The translations under genes and the position numbers were made by a program. 64,000 nt of DNA, taken from NCBI RefSeq assembly GCF_003752155.1, contig NZ_RJVG01000012.1, positions 61,564-125,563 on the forward strand, given 5' to 3'. Source of the stretch: Mobilisporobacter senegalensis. Lineage in GTDB: Bacteria; Bacillota; Clostridia; Lachnospirales; Lachnospiraceae. Numbering within the stretch: position 1 is the stretch's first letter; every line of letters starts with the position of its first letter. The notes below the pieces were generated by a model. The model had not been told where the DNA came from and did no database searches. It worked only from the letters and a program-made list of their open reading frames with translations. Shown one piece after another: positions 43,346 to 50,407 of this stretch.

Positions 43346-44077
43346 CTATTTTTTCTTAGCTGAAATAATCAGCATCATGGGTCTGCGAAGTTCATGTTCC
43401 ATTCCTTCTACAGTGCGGATCAAATCTTCTGATGGCTGGGGTTCTACTACACCGGTTACTTCAAAGCCACCCTGTATCAAACCATTCAGATAAGTTGTAA
43501 GTGTTTTGTGATATTTGATTACTTTTTCCCCAAGAAAGTTGGCATCCCTTTTTCCTTCAAAAAAATAATTATCCACTGGAAAATGAAGAATATTTCCATA
43601 TTCGTCATAATACCAATCCTGACTGCCATAAGCAGTAAAAACCGGATGTTCTACAGAGAAAATAAAGTCCCCGCCATCTGCAAGGCAGTGAAAGACTTTA
43701 TCTGCAATCAGCTGGAAGGATTCAATATAGTGAAAAGCAAGAGAACTCATTACTATATCAAAGGTATTTTCATCAAAAGAGATATCTTCAATGGGCATTT
43801 GTATATAACAAATTTTATGATTTGTTTTTTCCCTGGCTGTCATAAGCATTTTCTGAGATATATCAACTCCTGTAACAGTTTTCGCACCGTGCTCCATTGC
43901 ATATTGACAATGCCAGCCGAACCCGCAGCCTAGATCCAATACACGTTTATCTTTAAATTCGGGCAGCATTGATTCAAGAGTTTTCCATTCTCCCGCACCG
44001 GCAAGCCCTTTTGTTGAGCGATCCATCTTACTGTATTTTTCAAAGAATATCTTATCATCATATTTGTTCTGTTTCAT
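43346..44077 (-). CDS. Class I SAM-dependent methyltransferase
   Basis: A 243-residue small-molecule-type methyltransferase: motif I VLDLGCGFGWHCQYA, motif II acidic VTGVDISQKML, motif IV FDIVMSSLAFHY, then LADGGDFIFSVEHPVF. Family resemblance is to UbiE/BioC-like enzymes, not to Erm rRNA methylases. The ATG at 44077 has AGGAGAA 8 nt upstream; another ATG at 44083 is too close. It is the last gene of the resistance operon, 34 nt after the FG-GAP-like gene. Substrate unknown. Confidence 0.85.
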   Translation of the reverse strand: MKQNKYDDKIFFEKYSKMDRSTKGLAGAGEWKTLESMLPEFKDKRVLDLGCGFGWHCQYAMEHGAKTVTGVDISQKMLMTAREKTNHKICYIQMPIEDISFDENTFDIVMSSLAFHYIESFQLIADKVFHCLADGGDFIFSVEHPVFTAYGSQDWYYDEYGNILHFPVDNYFFEGKRDANFLGEKVIKYHKTLTTYLNGLIQGGFEVTGVVEPQPSEDLIRTVEGMEHELRRPMMLIISAKKK

Positions 44078-44111
44078 TTTCATTTCTCCTGTACAAACAA
44101 TTTTTTCTCTC

Positions 44112-44849
44112 TTATTCGTTGTTCGACCCTTGTGAACCGAATATAGCTACTTCCTGCCTGTCTAAATCGAACATATTATTATCCCATTTCAGAGTATTTT
44201 GAACATAACCCAGGGAATCTGCATTATATCTTCCGGCAATTCTTTGAAATGCCAATAATTCATATACATTATCTGAATCAAAATCTATTGGATATAAACC
44301 ACTTATAGGATTTACCCAACCTTCAATGGGATCATACAGTTCCCCATTGTTATCATATACTTCATTCAAATAATCGGCATCCCTGAGGGTTAAATCAATA
44401 ATATATTTTGTATTATTGGCAATACTTAGAACTTCCACTTTATAATTATCTTGATAAGTAACATTATATTTATACTGTTCATTATATATATCAGAGTCAA
44501 ATAGCAGACGCAGGCTGTTATGGGCAAATGAATAAATATAGTAATAATATGTTCCGCCACTGCCTCCCGTTGCAATACTGATTAATATATCATCAATTCC
44601 ATCTCCTGTAAAATCTCCCAGAAATAATTTAGGATCATACCCTATATTCTCCTTCAGAGGGATACTATAATAAATATCATTCTCACTGTTTTGTATTATA
44701 AGTCTTATATTCTGGACAACCGGGGTATCAGATGATGTTATGCCGGTAAGATATATATTATCTGCGATTCTGTCCCCATTTACATCACCACTTGCATGAT
44801 CAACAATACTAACACTTCCCATATTGGTATTAAAATTATTATGAGTCAT
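44112..44849 (-). CDS. FG-GAP/VCBS-like repeat protein, function unknown
   Basis: A 245-residue protein with three calcium-loop-like FG-GAP blocks: SGDVNGDRIADNIYL, LGDFTGDGIDDILIS and DFDSDNVYELLAFQ. Such repeats form beta-propeller-type surfaces. No signal peptide is evident, so it may be cytoplasmic or spore-associated. It sits between vat and the methyltransferase (43-nt and 34-nt gaps, same strand) in the resistance operon, where its presence is unexplained. AAGGTGG lies about 12 nt upstream. Confidence 0.65.
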   Translation of the reverse strand: MTHNNFNTNMGSVSIVDHASGDVNGDRIADNIYLTGITSSDTPVVQNIRLIIQNSENDIYYSIPLKENIGYDPKLFLGDFTGDGIDDILISIATGGSGGTYYYYIYSFAHNSLRLLFDSDIYNEQYKYNVTYQDNYKVEVLSIANNTKYIIDLTLRDADYLNEVYDNNGELYDPIEGWVNPISGLYPIDFDSDNVYELLAFQRIAGRYNADSLGYVQNTLKWDNNMFDLDRQEVAIFGSQGSNNE

Positions 44850-44892
44850 TACAGATTAAACCACCTTTACAAATTAGCTTTTCTGTATCATA

Positions 44893-45543
44893 TTATGATG
44901 ATAAGGACCAACTTGTTATTAATTGTTCCAGACCATTTTCTGATGTCAGTAATTCAAGATGATCAAATATCTTTTCCTCATCCCAGTTCCACCATTGAAG
45001 ATTTTGCAGAAACTGAACTTTTTCTTTATCAAACCGTTTTTTTATGAATTGAGCCGGGTTACCGCCATAAATTGTATAAGGCTCAACATTCTTTACTACA
45101 GTTGAATTAGCAGCAATAATCGCCCCATCTCCAATCTTAACTCCCGGCATGATTGTTACATTTTGTCCTATCCAGACATCATTACCAATCACTGTATCAC
45201 CCTTGAATGGCAACTGTTCTATTGTCGGGGTCACCTTTTCCCAGCCCCCGCCAAAGATATTGAAAGGATACGTTGTAATTCCATCCATCCTGTGGTTTGC
45301 ACCATTCATTATAAATGTAATACCTTCTGCTATCCCACAAAATTTTCCTATTATTAATTTATCGCCCAGAAATTCATAATGATGATGAATGTGGCTATAA
45401 AAGTTCTCAGGTGATTCTTTATTATCACTATAGTAAGTATACTCACCTATTTCAACATTTGGCTTTTTAGGCAAATTGCGGATATAACATAAAGTTTTTA
45501 TCTCTTCCCTGGGATAGAGTCTGTTCTTATCTGGTCCCTTCAT
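44893..45543 (-). CDS. Vat-family streptogramin A O-acetyltransferase
   Basis: A 216-residue hexapeptide-repeat (left-handed beta-helix) xenobiotic acetyltransferase. Catalytic His84 lies in GANHRMDGITTYPFNIFGGG. GDTVIGNDVWIGQNVTIMPGVKIGDGAIIAANS is the coil core and GGNPAQFIKKRF the acetyl-CoA contact, followed by a WWNWDEEKI C-terminal helix. This closely matches Vat enzymes that inactivate streptogramin A. It is second in the operon after the ABC-F gene. The ATG at 45543 and a TTG at 45549 are both possible starts; GAAAGGA is upstream. Confidence 0.92.
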   Translation of the reverse strand: MKGPDKNRLYPREEIKTLCYIRNLPKKPNVEIGEYTYYSDNKESPENFYSHIHHHYEFLGDKLIIGKFCGIAEGITFIMNGANHRMDGITTYPFNIFGGGWEKVTPTIEQLPFKGDTVIGNDVWIGQNVTIMPGVKIGDGAIIAANSTVVKNVEPYTIYGGNPAQFIKKRFDKEKVQFLQNLQWWNWDEEKIFDHLELLTSENGLEQLITSWSLSS

Positions 45544-45561
45544 TGTCAATCAATCCTTTCC

Positions 45562-45600
45562 AGAGCCGTCAGTTAAAATGTAATATTGACTGACGGCTCT
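45562..45600 (-). promoter_or_regulatory. Intercistronic hairpin directly before the vat ribosome binding site
   Basis: AGAGCCGTCAGT pairs perfectly with ACTGACGGCTCT around a 15-nt loop. On the transcribed strand GGAAAGG (the vat ribosome binding site) follows, not a U-tract, so it should not terminate. It may protect mRNA ends, mark a processing site, or modulate vat translation. Confidence 0.6.
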
Positions 45601-45614
45601 TTAACTTCATTTAC

Positions 45615-47090
45615 TTAAGATAAACTATCTTTGATCACATTTAATTTCTTGTCTTTGATCTCATAGACCACATCAGCAACATTGTCAAGAAGTCGTTTGT
45701 CATGAGTGATGAACACAATCGTCCCGGCATACCCTTTCATCAATGTTTCCAAAGCTTCTAAACTGGAGAGGTCGAGGAAGTTACTCGGTTCATCCATGAA
45801 TAAAATATTATATTTGCCCAGTAGCATTTTAGCCAGTAACAATTTGATAATCTCACCACCACTTAGAACAGATAATTTTTTGCAGATATCCCTTTGTTCA
45901 AAGCCCATAGAGGCCAGTACAGAACGAATTTCTGATACATTATAATCACAGTCCTCTATCATAAATTCCATAATTTCCTGGTTGAAATTATATTTGTATC
46001 CACTTTGGGCAAAATAGCCGATTTTAGCCTTGGGAGAAATGGTAATACCGGCTTCCCTGTTTAATATCATTTGGATCAAGGTTGTCTTACCTGCTCCATT
46101 CCCTCCGGTCAACGCTACCTTTGCTCCAAGAGGAATATGAAAGGAGGCATTTTCTAACAATATTTTATCACCAAATCTTTTACAGATTTCTGCCCCACTG
46201 ATTGGATATGGATTATGAAGTTCCAATACCTTGCTCTGTCTGAAACGGATGGTCGAAATACTTTCAGGTGCTTTTATGTCACCCAGAGCAGTAATCTTAT
46301 GTTCTATAGATTTAGCTGCACCATACAATTTCTTTTGCTTACTTCCTATTGTTTTCTGATGTGCCAGTCGTCCCCCCCTTTCCGTACTGTTTTTCCTGGC
46401 AGCACTTTTTGCTTTCTGATCTATTTTACTTGCTTGCTTTCTTTTTTCCGCGGCTGCCTGTTCTAGTCGATCACGTTCTGATACAAAACGGTCATATTTC
46501 ACAGCCTGCATTTTGCGTTCCTCCTCTTTCTGGTACATATAGTCAGAATAATTTCCCCAGTATTCATTGATCTTACCATCTTTTAGTTCCCATATTTTAT
46601 CTACTACTTTATCCAGAAAATAACGGTCATGGCTGATAATTAACAATGCACCTGAAAAATATTTTAACTGTCCGATTAGAAAATCAATTCCTTCCCGGTC
46701 TAAGTGACTGGTAGGTTCATCTGCAAAAATACCATGTACCTGATCCGAAAGAGCCTGTGCTATCTTAACCCTGGTTTCTTCCCCGCCACTCATATTCTTT
46801 AACTCCTGCTTAGTAATACCCAATTTACCCATAAGTGCAAAATCTGATACCTCTTTCGACTCAATTTCATCTAACTGAGGGATATAGGTAAATCGCCCAA
46901 AACGAGTTATACTGCATTCAGGCAGAATTAAGTTTCCCAAAAGGACTTTTAGTAAAGTACTTTTTCCTGCACCATTTGCTCCAACGAGTCCAATACGATC
47001 ATAATCGTATAGTTCCAATTCATCAATATTTAAAACATCCCGTCCTGTATATTCTACACCAATATTTTTTGCTTTTATTAATAATTCCAT
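45615..47090 (-). CDS. ABC-F ribosomal protection protein (Vga/Lsa/CplR-like)
   Basis: A 491-residue soluble tandem ATPase without membrane helices. First cassette: [38 protein letters not shown]. Interdomain linker about 190-275, Lys/Arg-rich coiled coil ([20 protein letters not shown]). Second cassette: [39 protein letters not shown]. This architecture displaces lincosamides, streptogramin A, pleuromutilins or macrolides from the ribosome. It is preceded by a long attenuator leader and followed by vat, which supports a streptogramin/lincosamide/pleuromutilin/macrolide resistance role. The exact drug spectrum cannot be read from the sequence. Confidence 0.9.
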   Translation of the reverse strand: MELLIKAKNIGVEYTGRDVLNIDELELYDYDRIGLVGANGAGKSTLLKVLLGNLILPECSITRFGRFTYIPQLDEIESKEVSDFALMGKLGITKQELKNMSGGEETRVKIAQALSDQVHGIFADEPTSHLDREGIDFLIGQLKYFSGALLIISHDRYFLDKVVDKIWELKDGKINEYWGNYSDYMYQKEEERKMQAVKYDRFVSERDRLEQAAAEKRKQASKIDQKAKSAARKNSTERGGRLAHQKTIGSKQKKLYGAAKSIEHKITALGDIKAPESISTIRFRQSKVLELHNPYPISGAEICKRFGDKILLENASFHIPLGAKVALTGGNGAGKTTLIQMILNREAGITISPKAKIGYFAQSGYKYNFNQEIMEFMIEDCDYNVSEIRSVLASMGFEQRDICKKLSVLSGGEIIKLLLAKMLLGKYNILFMDEPSNFLDLSSLEALETLMKGYAGTIVFITHDKRLLDNVADVVYEIKDKKLNVIKDSLS

Positions 47091-47098
47091 TTTTATTT

Positions 47099-47157
47099 CC
47101 TCCTGTCAGAAATCGCACGTTTTCATTCCCATATTCGCAGAAAAATTCCTGCGATTT
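47099..47157 (-). promoter_or_regulatory. Competing hairpins next to the ABC-F ribosome binding site
   Basis: Segment 47150-47157 (AAATCGCA on the minus strand) can pair with TGCGATTT at 47110-47117. Its overlapping part, TCGCAG (47149-47154), can instead pair with CTGCGA at 47135-47140. The two are mutually exclusive, and the first ends 5 nt before AGGAGG (47099-47104). This may add translational control to the upstream attenuator. Confidence 0.45.
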
Positions 47158-47285
47158 AAACAGAAAGGATTATATGAATATATAATACATAAATGCTCCT
47201 CCTTGATATCGCTTTACCTTATCTCTCTTTATAATAAACAGACTTGGTCTGAAGTCTCTTGACTAAAACCCCAATTTTTATTGCA

Positions 47286-47327
47286 TAAAAAGGGTTGCAA
47301 ATGAACCTGACTTCATCTGCAACCCTT
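47286..47327 (-). terminator. Attenuator terminator in the ABC-F leader
   Basis: AAGGGTTGCAGATGAA (47312-47327) pairs with TTCATTTGCAACCCTT (47290-47305) with one mismatch, followed by T-rich sequence (TTTTTA). It lies about 200 nt before the ABC-F start and well after the leader promoter, so it would stop transcription unless antitermination occurs. Confidence 0.75.
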
Positions 47328-47338
47328 AAATCTATATA

Positions 47339-47428
47339 TTAATAGTTGAACATTAAAACCACACCCGGTAGTTGTTTAATGTCCATAATAGGATACAATT
47401 AAAAGTATATGAATGTTCATTACAAGAT
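47339..47428 (-). promoter_or_regulatory. Alternative-pairing segments of the ABC-F leader RNA
   Basis: ATGAACATTC (47411-47420) can pair with the leader segment GAATGTTCAT (47526-47535) or with AATGTTCA near 47347-47354. GACATTAAAC (47375-47384) can pair with GTTTTAATGTTC (about 47348-47359). These are the 1:2/3:4 versus 2:4 alternatives typical of attenuators. A 15-codon frame (MDIKQLPGVVLMFNY, 47339-47386) and a 14-codon frame (47376-47420) overlap here, but both lack a ribosome binding site. Confidence 0.5.
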
Positions 47429-47494
47429 TTCAAAATAAGGTATCAAAAATAAACCTAATTCATAGGCTAATCCTTATTTTTATTTAGTTAATCA

Positions 47495-47533
47495 TTAAAC
47501 TAAATGGCGAATTCTCATCTTAACTATGAACAT
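47495..47533 (-). CDS. Leader peptide MFIVKMRIRHLV with Arg/Lys-X-Arg stall motifs
   Basis: A 12-codon frame with ATG 47533 and TAA 47497-47495, preceded by GAGGG at 6 nt and starting about 25 nt after the predicted transcription start. KMR and RIR match the +X+ motif that stalls macrolide-bound ribosomes in ErmD (MTHSMRLR) and MsrA (MTASMRLK) leader peptides. Its coding region forms the 5' partner of a stem with 47411-47428, so stalling here could refold the leader. Confidence 0.65.
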   Translation of the reverse strand: MFIVKMRIRHLV

Positions 47534-47564
47534 TCCTAACCCTCTTTTCTTTATATTTGACTTC

Positions 47565-47593
47565 AGTGTAACACATATTAAGGTGATTAACAA
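47565..47593 (-). promoter_or_regulatory. Promoter of the ABC-F/vat operon
   Basis: On the minus strand TTGTTA (47588-47593), a 17-bp spacer and TACACT (47565-47570). Transcription would start near 47558, giving a leader of about 470 nt before the ABC-F start codon at 47090. Confidence 0.55.
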
Positions 47594-47642
47594 TACAGAT
47601 CTAATTCCCCACCAGATTTTTACTCCAACAGAGAATTAAAAG

Positions 47643-48260
47643 CTATAATTTACCGTGGAACATTTCTTTATCAAATTCTGGATTGAAGTAATAAAAGTTC
47701 TTGCTGTCCAACTTATCCTTTGTCTTCTCCAAGGCTTCTCCAAATCTCTGAAAGTGTACGACTTCTCTGGATCGAAGGAATTTTAGTGGTTCTTGAACTT
47801 CAGGATCTGGAATCATTCGAAGCAGGTTGTCGTATACTGTCCTTGCCTTTTGTTCCGCTGCCAGATCTTCTGTTAAGTCAGTGATTGCATCTCCTTTAGA
47901 CTGGAATTCGATCGCTGTAAATGGCAGGGATGATGCAGCCTGAGGCCAAAGAGCAGTGGTATGATCGATATAATATGCATCAAACCCGGCTTCTTTTGCC
48001 TGTTCAATAGTCAAATTCTTTGTTAGCTGATATACCATGGCACAGATTATTTCCATATGCGCCAATTCCTCCGTGCCAATATCCGTAAGAAGACCGCCTA
48101 CTTCTTTGACAGGCATAGTATAACGTTGTGACAAATACCGCATGGATGCAGACAATTCTCCATCCGGACCTCCATACTGGCTGATAATAAGTTGCGCTGT
48201 CTTCGGACAGGTCTTTGTTATCTTCACCGGATACTGGAGCCGTTTTTCATAAATCCACAT
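47643..48260 (-). CDS. cotJC: Spore coat protein CotJC, Mn-catalase-like
   Basis: A 205-residue ferritin-like protein of the manganese catalase family found in the spore coat. The metal-ligand segments are TDIGTEELAHMEIICAM, DLAAEQKARTVYDNLL and REVVHFQRFGEAL. The start codon follows the stop of the upstream cotJ gene directly (TAAATG), with GGAGCG as ribosome binding site. Expected to be made in the mother cell during sporulation and perhaps to detoxify peroxide. Confidence 0.93.
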   Translation of the reverse strand: MWIYEKRLQYPVKITKTCPKTAQLIISQYGGPDGELSASMRYLSQRYTMPVKEVGGLLTDIGTEELAHMEIICAMVYQLTKNLTIEQAKEAGFDAYYIDHTTALWPQAASSLPFTAIEFQSKGDAITDLTEDLAAEQKARTVYDNLLRMIPDPEVQEPLKFLRSREVVHFQRFGEALEKTKDKLDSKNFYYFNPEFDKEMFHGKL

Positions 48261-48722
48261 TTACACACACGCTCCTTCCCAAGGCATCGGTCCTTCCTGC
48301 CAGCAGAAACTGATTTCGCTATCACTTATGCAGAAAGGAATGCAAGGTCTTGTCAATGGATAAAATTCCTGTGCAAATTGCTTTTTAAGTTGATCACATT
48401 CTTTTATCTTTTCACGATACAACTGAATTGCCTGTATATCTTTTTCATGGGTGTCTAAATAAAGTGTCAGATCATCCAGAAAGAAGCTGATTTGAGTGAT
48501 CTTTGTCATCAGCTGTTCCCTGTCAGACTGTTCCTTCGTCTTGCCTGCATTTCCCTCACTGGAAGCAATGGGATTTATACTAGTCAACACAGATTCTGCT
48601 GCAAAAAATGGTTTGTTTAAATCATGGAAAATGGTACCTATATTCATTGCTTCTTCTTCGCTATACAATTCGCCCCATTCCTGAACTGGTACATTTACAA
48701 TTGCTAAATAATTTCCAGACAT
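48261..48722 (-). CDS. CotJA-CotJB fusion protein
   Basis: A 153-residue protein combining two spore-coat proteins. Residues 1-45 match CotJA (VNVPVQEWGELYSEEEAMNIGTIFHDLNKPFFA). A Ser/Glu-rich linker follows, and residues 68-153 match CotJB (ISFFLDDLTLYLDTHEKDIQAIQLYREKIKECDQLKKQF ending EGPMPWEGA). In Bacillus these are separate genes of the cotJABC operon. Here one frame followed by cotJC replaces them. AAAGGAGC ribosome binding site. Confidence 0.82.
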   Translation of the reverse strand: MSGNYLAIVNVPVQEWGELYSEEEAMNIGTIFHDLNKPFFAAESVLTSINPIASSEGNAGKTKEQSDREQLMTKITQISFFLDDLTLYLDTHEKDIQAIQLYREKIKECDQLKKQFAQEFYPLTRPCIPFCISDSEISFCWQEGPMPWEGACV

Positions 48723-48848
48723 AGTAAGCTCCTTTCCTGTAAATATTATTTATATAATCAAATATATTTTTAATATATTAAGATTACATTTTTAGTATCT
48801 GCAAAAAAAGAATTTCTACATTGGAAATCACTTCATTTTTATCTTATG

Positions 48849-49385
48849 TTAAAAAGCCTGGTTCAATAATAATCTCTGCAGCCTTTCTATATTGCTCCGC
48901 CTTCCCAGATCACAGATTTCAATAAAAGCACAGTACTTATCTGCAAGAACAACAACATAGGATTCTTTATACCTTGGAAATCTTAAAGTGAGGGGCCACA
49001 TATGTTTGCTAATAATATCTTTCTCTATGTCATTCATATTAAAATAGAGTTTTGCATTATCCAGGGCAATCTGAGGATGGGTAAGGCCATGCCATCCCTT
49101 TCTGTTTTCTCTTTCTTTATCATGCCAGTCATAGAGAAAAAAATCATGCAATAATCCACCTCTGGCAGCAGCCCGCCAATCCAATCCCAACTTTCTGCTA
49201 AGCAAGTAGCTGTAATAAGATACATGTATGCAATGTTCCAGACAATCAACTTTTTTATGCTGCACATAATTTCTCATGGAAAGTACCTTTTTATTTTCTA
49301 CGAGCTCACGAATGCATTCCAGATACTCTTCATCCATCTGTGAGTCAGATTTAAGTCCTAATTTTTCAATCACCCAATTCATCAT
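48849..49385 (-). CDS. HD-domain phosphohydrolase family protein
   Basis: A 178-residue protein with an HD fold: H in VDCLEHCIHVSYYSYLLSRKLG, HD in GGLLHDFFLYDWHD, and a later SKHMWPL histidine. Residue spacing fits metal-dependent HDIG-type phosphohydrolases acting on nucleotides or related phosphates. GGAGG with 8-nt spacing supports the ATG at 49385; the open frame reaches TTG 49409. No operon partner; substrate unknown. Confidence 0.82.
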   Translation of the reverse strand: MMNWVIEKLGLKSDSQMDEEYLECIRELVENKKVLSMRNYVQHKKVDCLEHCIHVSYYSYLLSRKLGLDWRAAARGGLLHDFFLYDWHDKERENRKGWHGLTHPQIALDNAKLYFNMNDIEKDIISKHMWPLTLRFPRYKESYVVVLADKYCAFIEICDLGRRSNIERLQRLLLNQAF

Positions 49386-49714
49386 TCTTTGATCCTCCAA
49401 AATCCTCAATATTACACATAAAGCTGAAACTCTTCCATTTCATCCGAGAATCCCATATAAGCATAATTTGGCCATCAAATTGACCACTCATATGATTCTT
49501 AGGCAACATTATAATATACATATGCGTAAAAAACAATATATGACATCTAAAGCTGGCAGCTCCCAATTTTCATAATTAGCCGCAATATGGAAAGTCTGCT
49601 TGATATAATAAAATTTTTATGCTATTTTACTTATAGAAAACTTACTTTCCATAAGTTTAATGATGAGGTAATTTTTTGACCGGAAGAAATCTTTATCTAT
49701 GAGGAGGAAGAAGA
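49386..49714. other. Gene-free divergent region
   Basis: A 329-base AT-rich spacer between the HD gene and the 20-codon peptide. It contains a 9-bp inverted repeat, ATGGAAAGT (49587-49595) and ACTTTCCAT (49644-49652). No convincing promoter was found. Confidence 0.35.
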
Positions 49715-49777
49715 ATGAAAAGAAAGGCAACTGTAATAAATCACTCCAAGAATCGTAAGGAGGCGAAGAAATTTTGA
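49715..49777 (+). CDS. 20-residue upstream peptide coupled to the next gene
   Basis: MKRKATVINHSKNRKEAKKF, a basic peptide, follows an excellent AGGAGGAAGAAG ribosome binding site. Its last codons contain AAGGAGG, and its TGA overlaps the TTG start of the membrane-protein gene (TTGA). This is either a translational-coupling leader or a functional micropeptide. Confidence 0.5.
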   Translation: MKRKATVINHSKNRKEAKKF

Positions 49778-50403
49778 GCTATATAAGGAAAAAATTGAGC
49801 AGTAACAGTCTACAAGAACGGATTCTTTTTTCTTTGATGTTTTTTCTGATTTTATTTTTTGGAACTACAGTGATTAGTTATTTCATACTTCCCGAGGGAT
49901 TTCTAAAAAATAAAAATCCCTTGCAGAGCTGGAACACTTCTAACAATACTCTTATTCTCATATTTCAGATATTTTTTTATAATATGCTTTCTGTTTTGGT
50001 TATCGTTTTAGGAAGTCTTTTTGGTCAAAAAAAGGAATCAGAAACAAACTATCTTTCTGTAGGGTATCTTGCCTTCTTTATGCTGATTTTTCAGAACGGA
50101 ATTGTGTTAGGAACATGGTCATTTTCCATGGCAGGTCCAGCAGTTCCTCTTCTTGACAGGATTATCCGCACCTTTGATATTGCCCATAAAGCAGGTCTTT
50201 GGGAGATGATGGGACAATTACTCATTACCTGTTCCATTGCACACATTGCTGTAATACTGACGAACGGTAAAAAAACTGTAACACGTAAAGTCAGGGATAT
50301 TCGTCTGACAAAAGGAGAAAAGATGGTATTAATGACAGGGATCGTTTTCATGCTGGCAGGAGCAATAATTGAGGGTATTGCCATTAATACCATCCTTTCT
50401 TAA
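49774..50403 (+). CDS. Membrane protein, SpoIIM/DUF95-like
   Basis: A 209-residue protein with five predicted membrane helices. The pattern AHKAGLWEMMGQLLITCSIAH followed by a polar loop and IVFMLAGAIIEGIAI recalls the conserved Pro/Ala-His-Gly-x-x-Glu and C-terminal A-x-I-E motifs of DUF95/SpoIIM-type proteins; I am not certain. It starts at TTG 49774, overlapping the stop of the 20-codon frame, with AAGGAGG at 10 nt. Convergent with the DUF2339 gene 4 nt away. Function unknown. Confidence 0.7.
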   Translation: MSYIRKKLSSNSLQERILFSLMFFLILFFGTTVISYFILPEGFLKNKNPLQSWNTSNNTLILIFQIFFYNMLSVLVIVLGSLFGQKKESETNYLSVGYLAFFMLIFQNGIVLGTWSFSMAGPAVPLLDRIIRTFDIAHKAGLWEMMGQLLITCSIAHIAVILTNGKKTVTRKVRDIRLTKGEKMVLMTGIVFMLAGAIIEGIAINTILS

Positions 50404-50407
50404 ATTA

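Noticed and set aside
43346..44077. Erm-type 23S rRNA methylase as the operon methyltransferase
   Set aside because: Its motifs (VLDLGCGFGWH, VMSSLAFHY) match small-molecule class I enzymes and lack Erm-specific NIPY-type motif IV.
45562..45600. Rho-independent terminator between ABC-F and vat
   Set aside because: The stem is followed by GGAAAGG, not a U-tract, in the transcribed direction.
47339..47420. Two further leader ORFs (15 and 14 codons) in the ABC-F leader
   Set aside because: Neither has a ribosome binding site, and they overlap each other. Kept only as part of the structural region.
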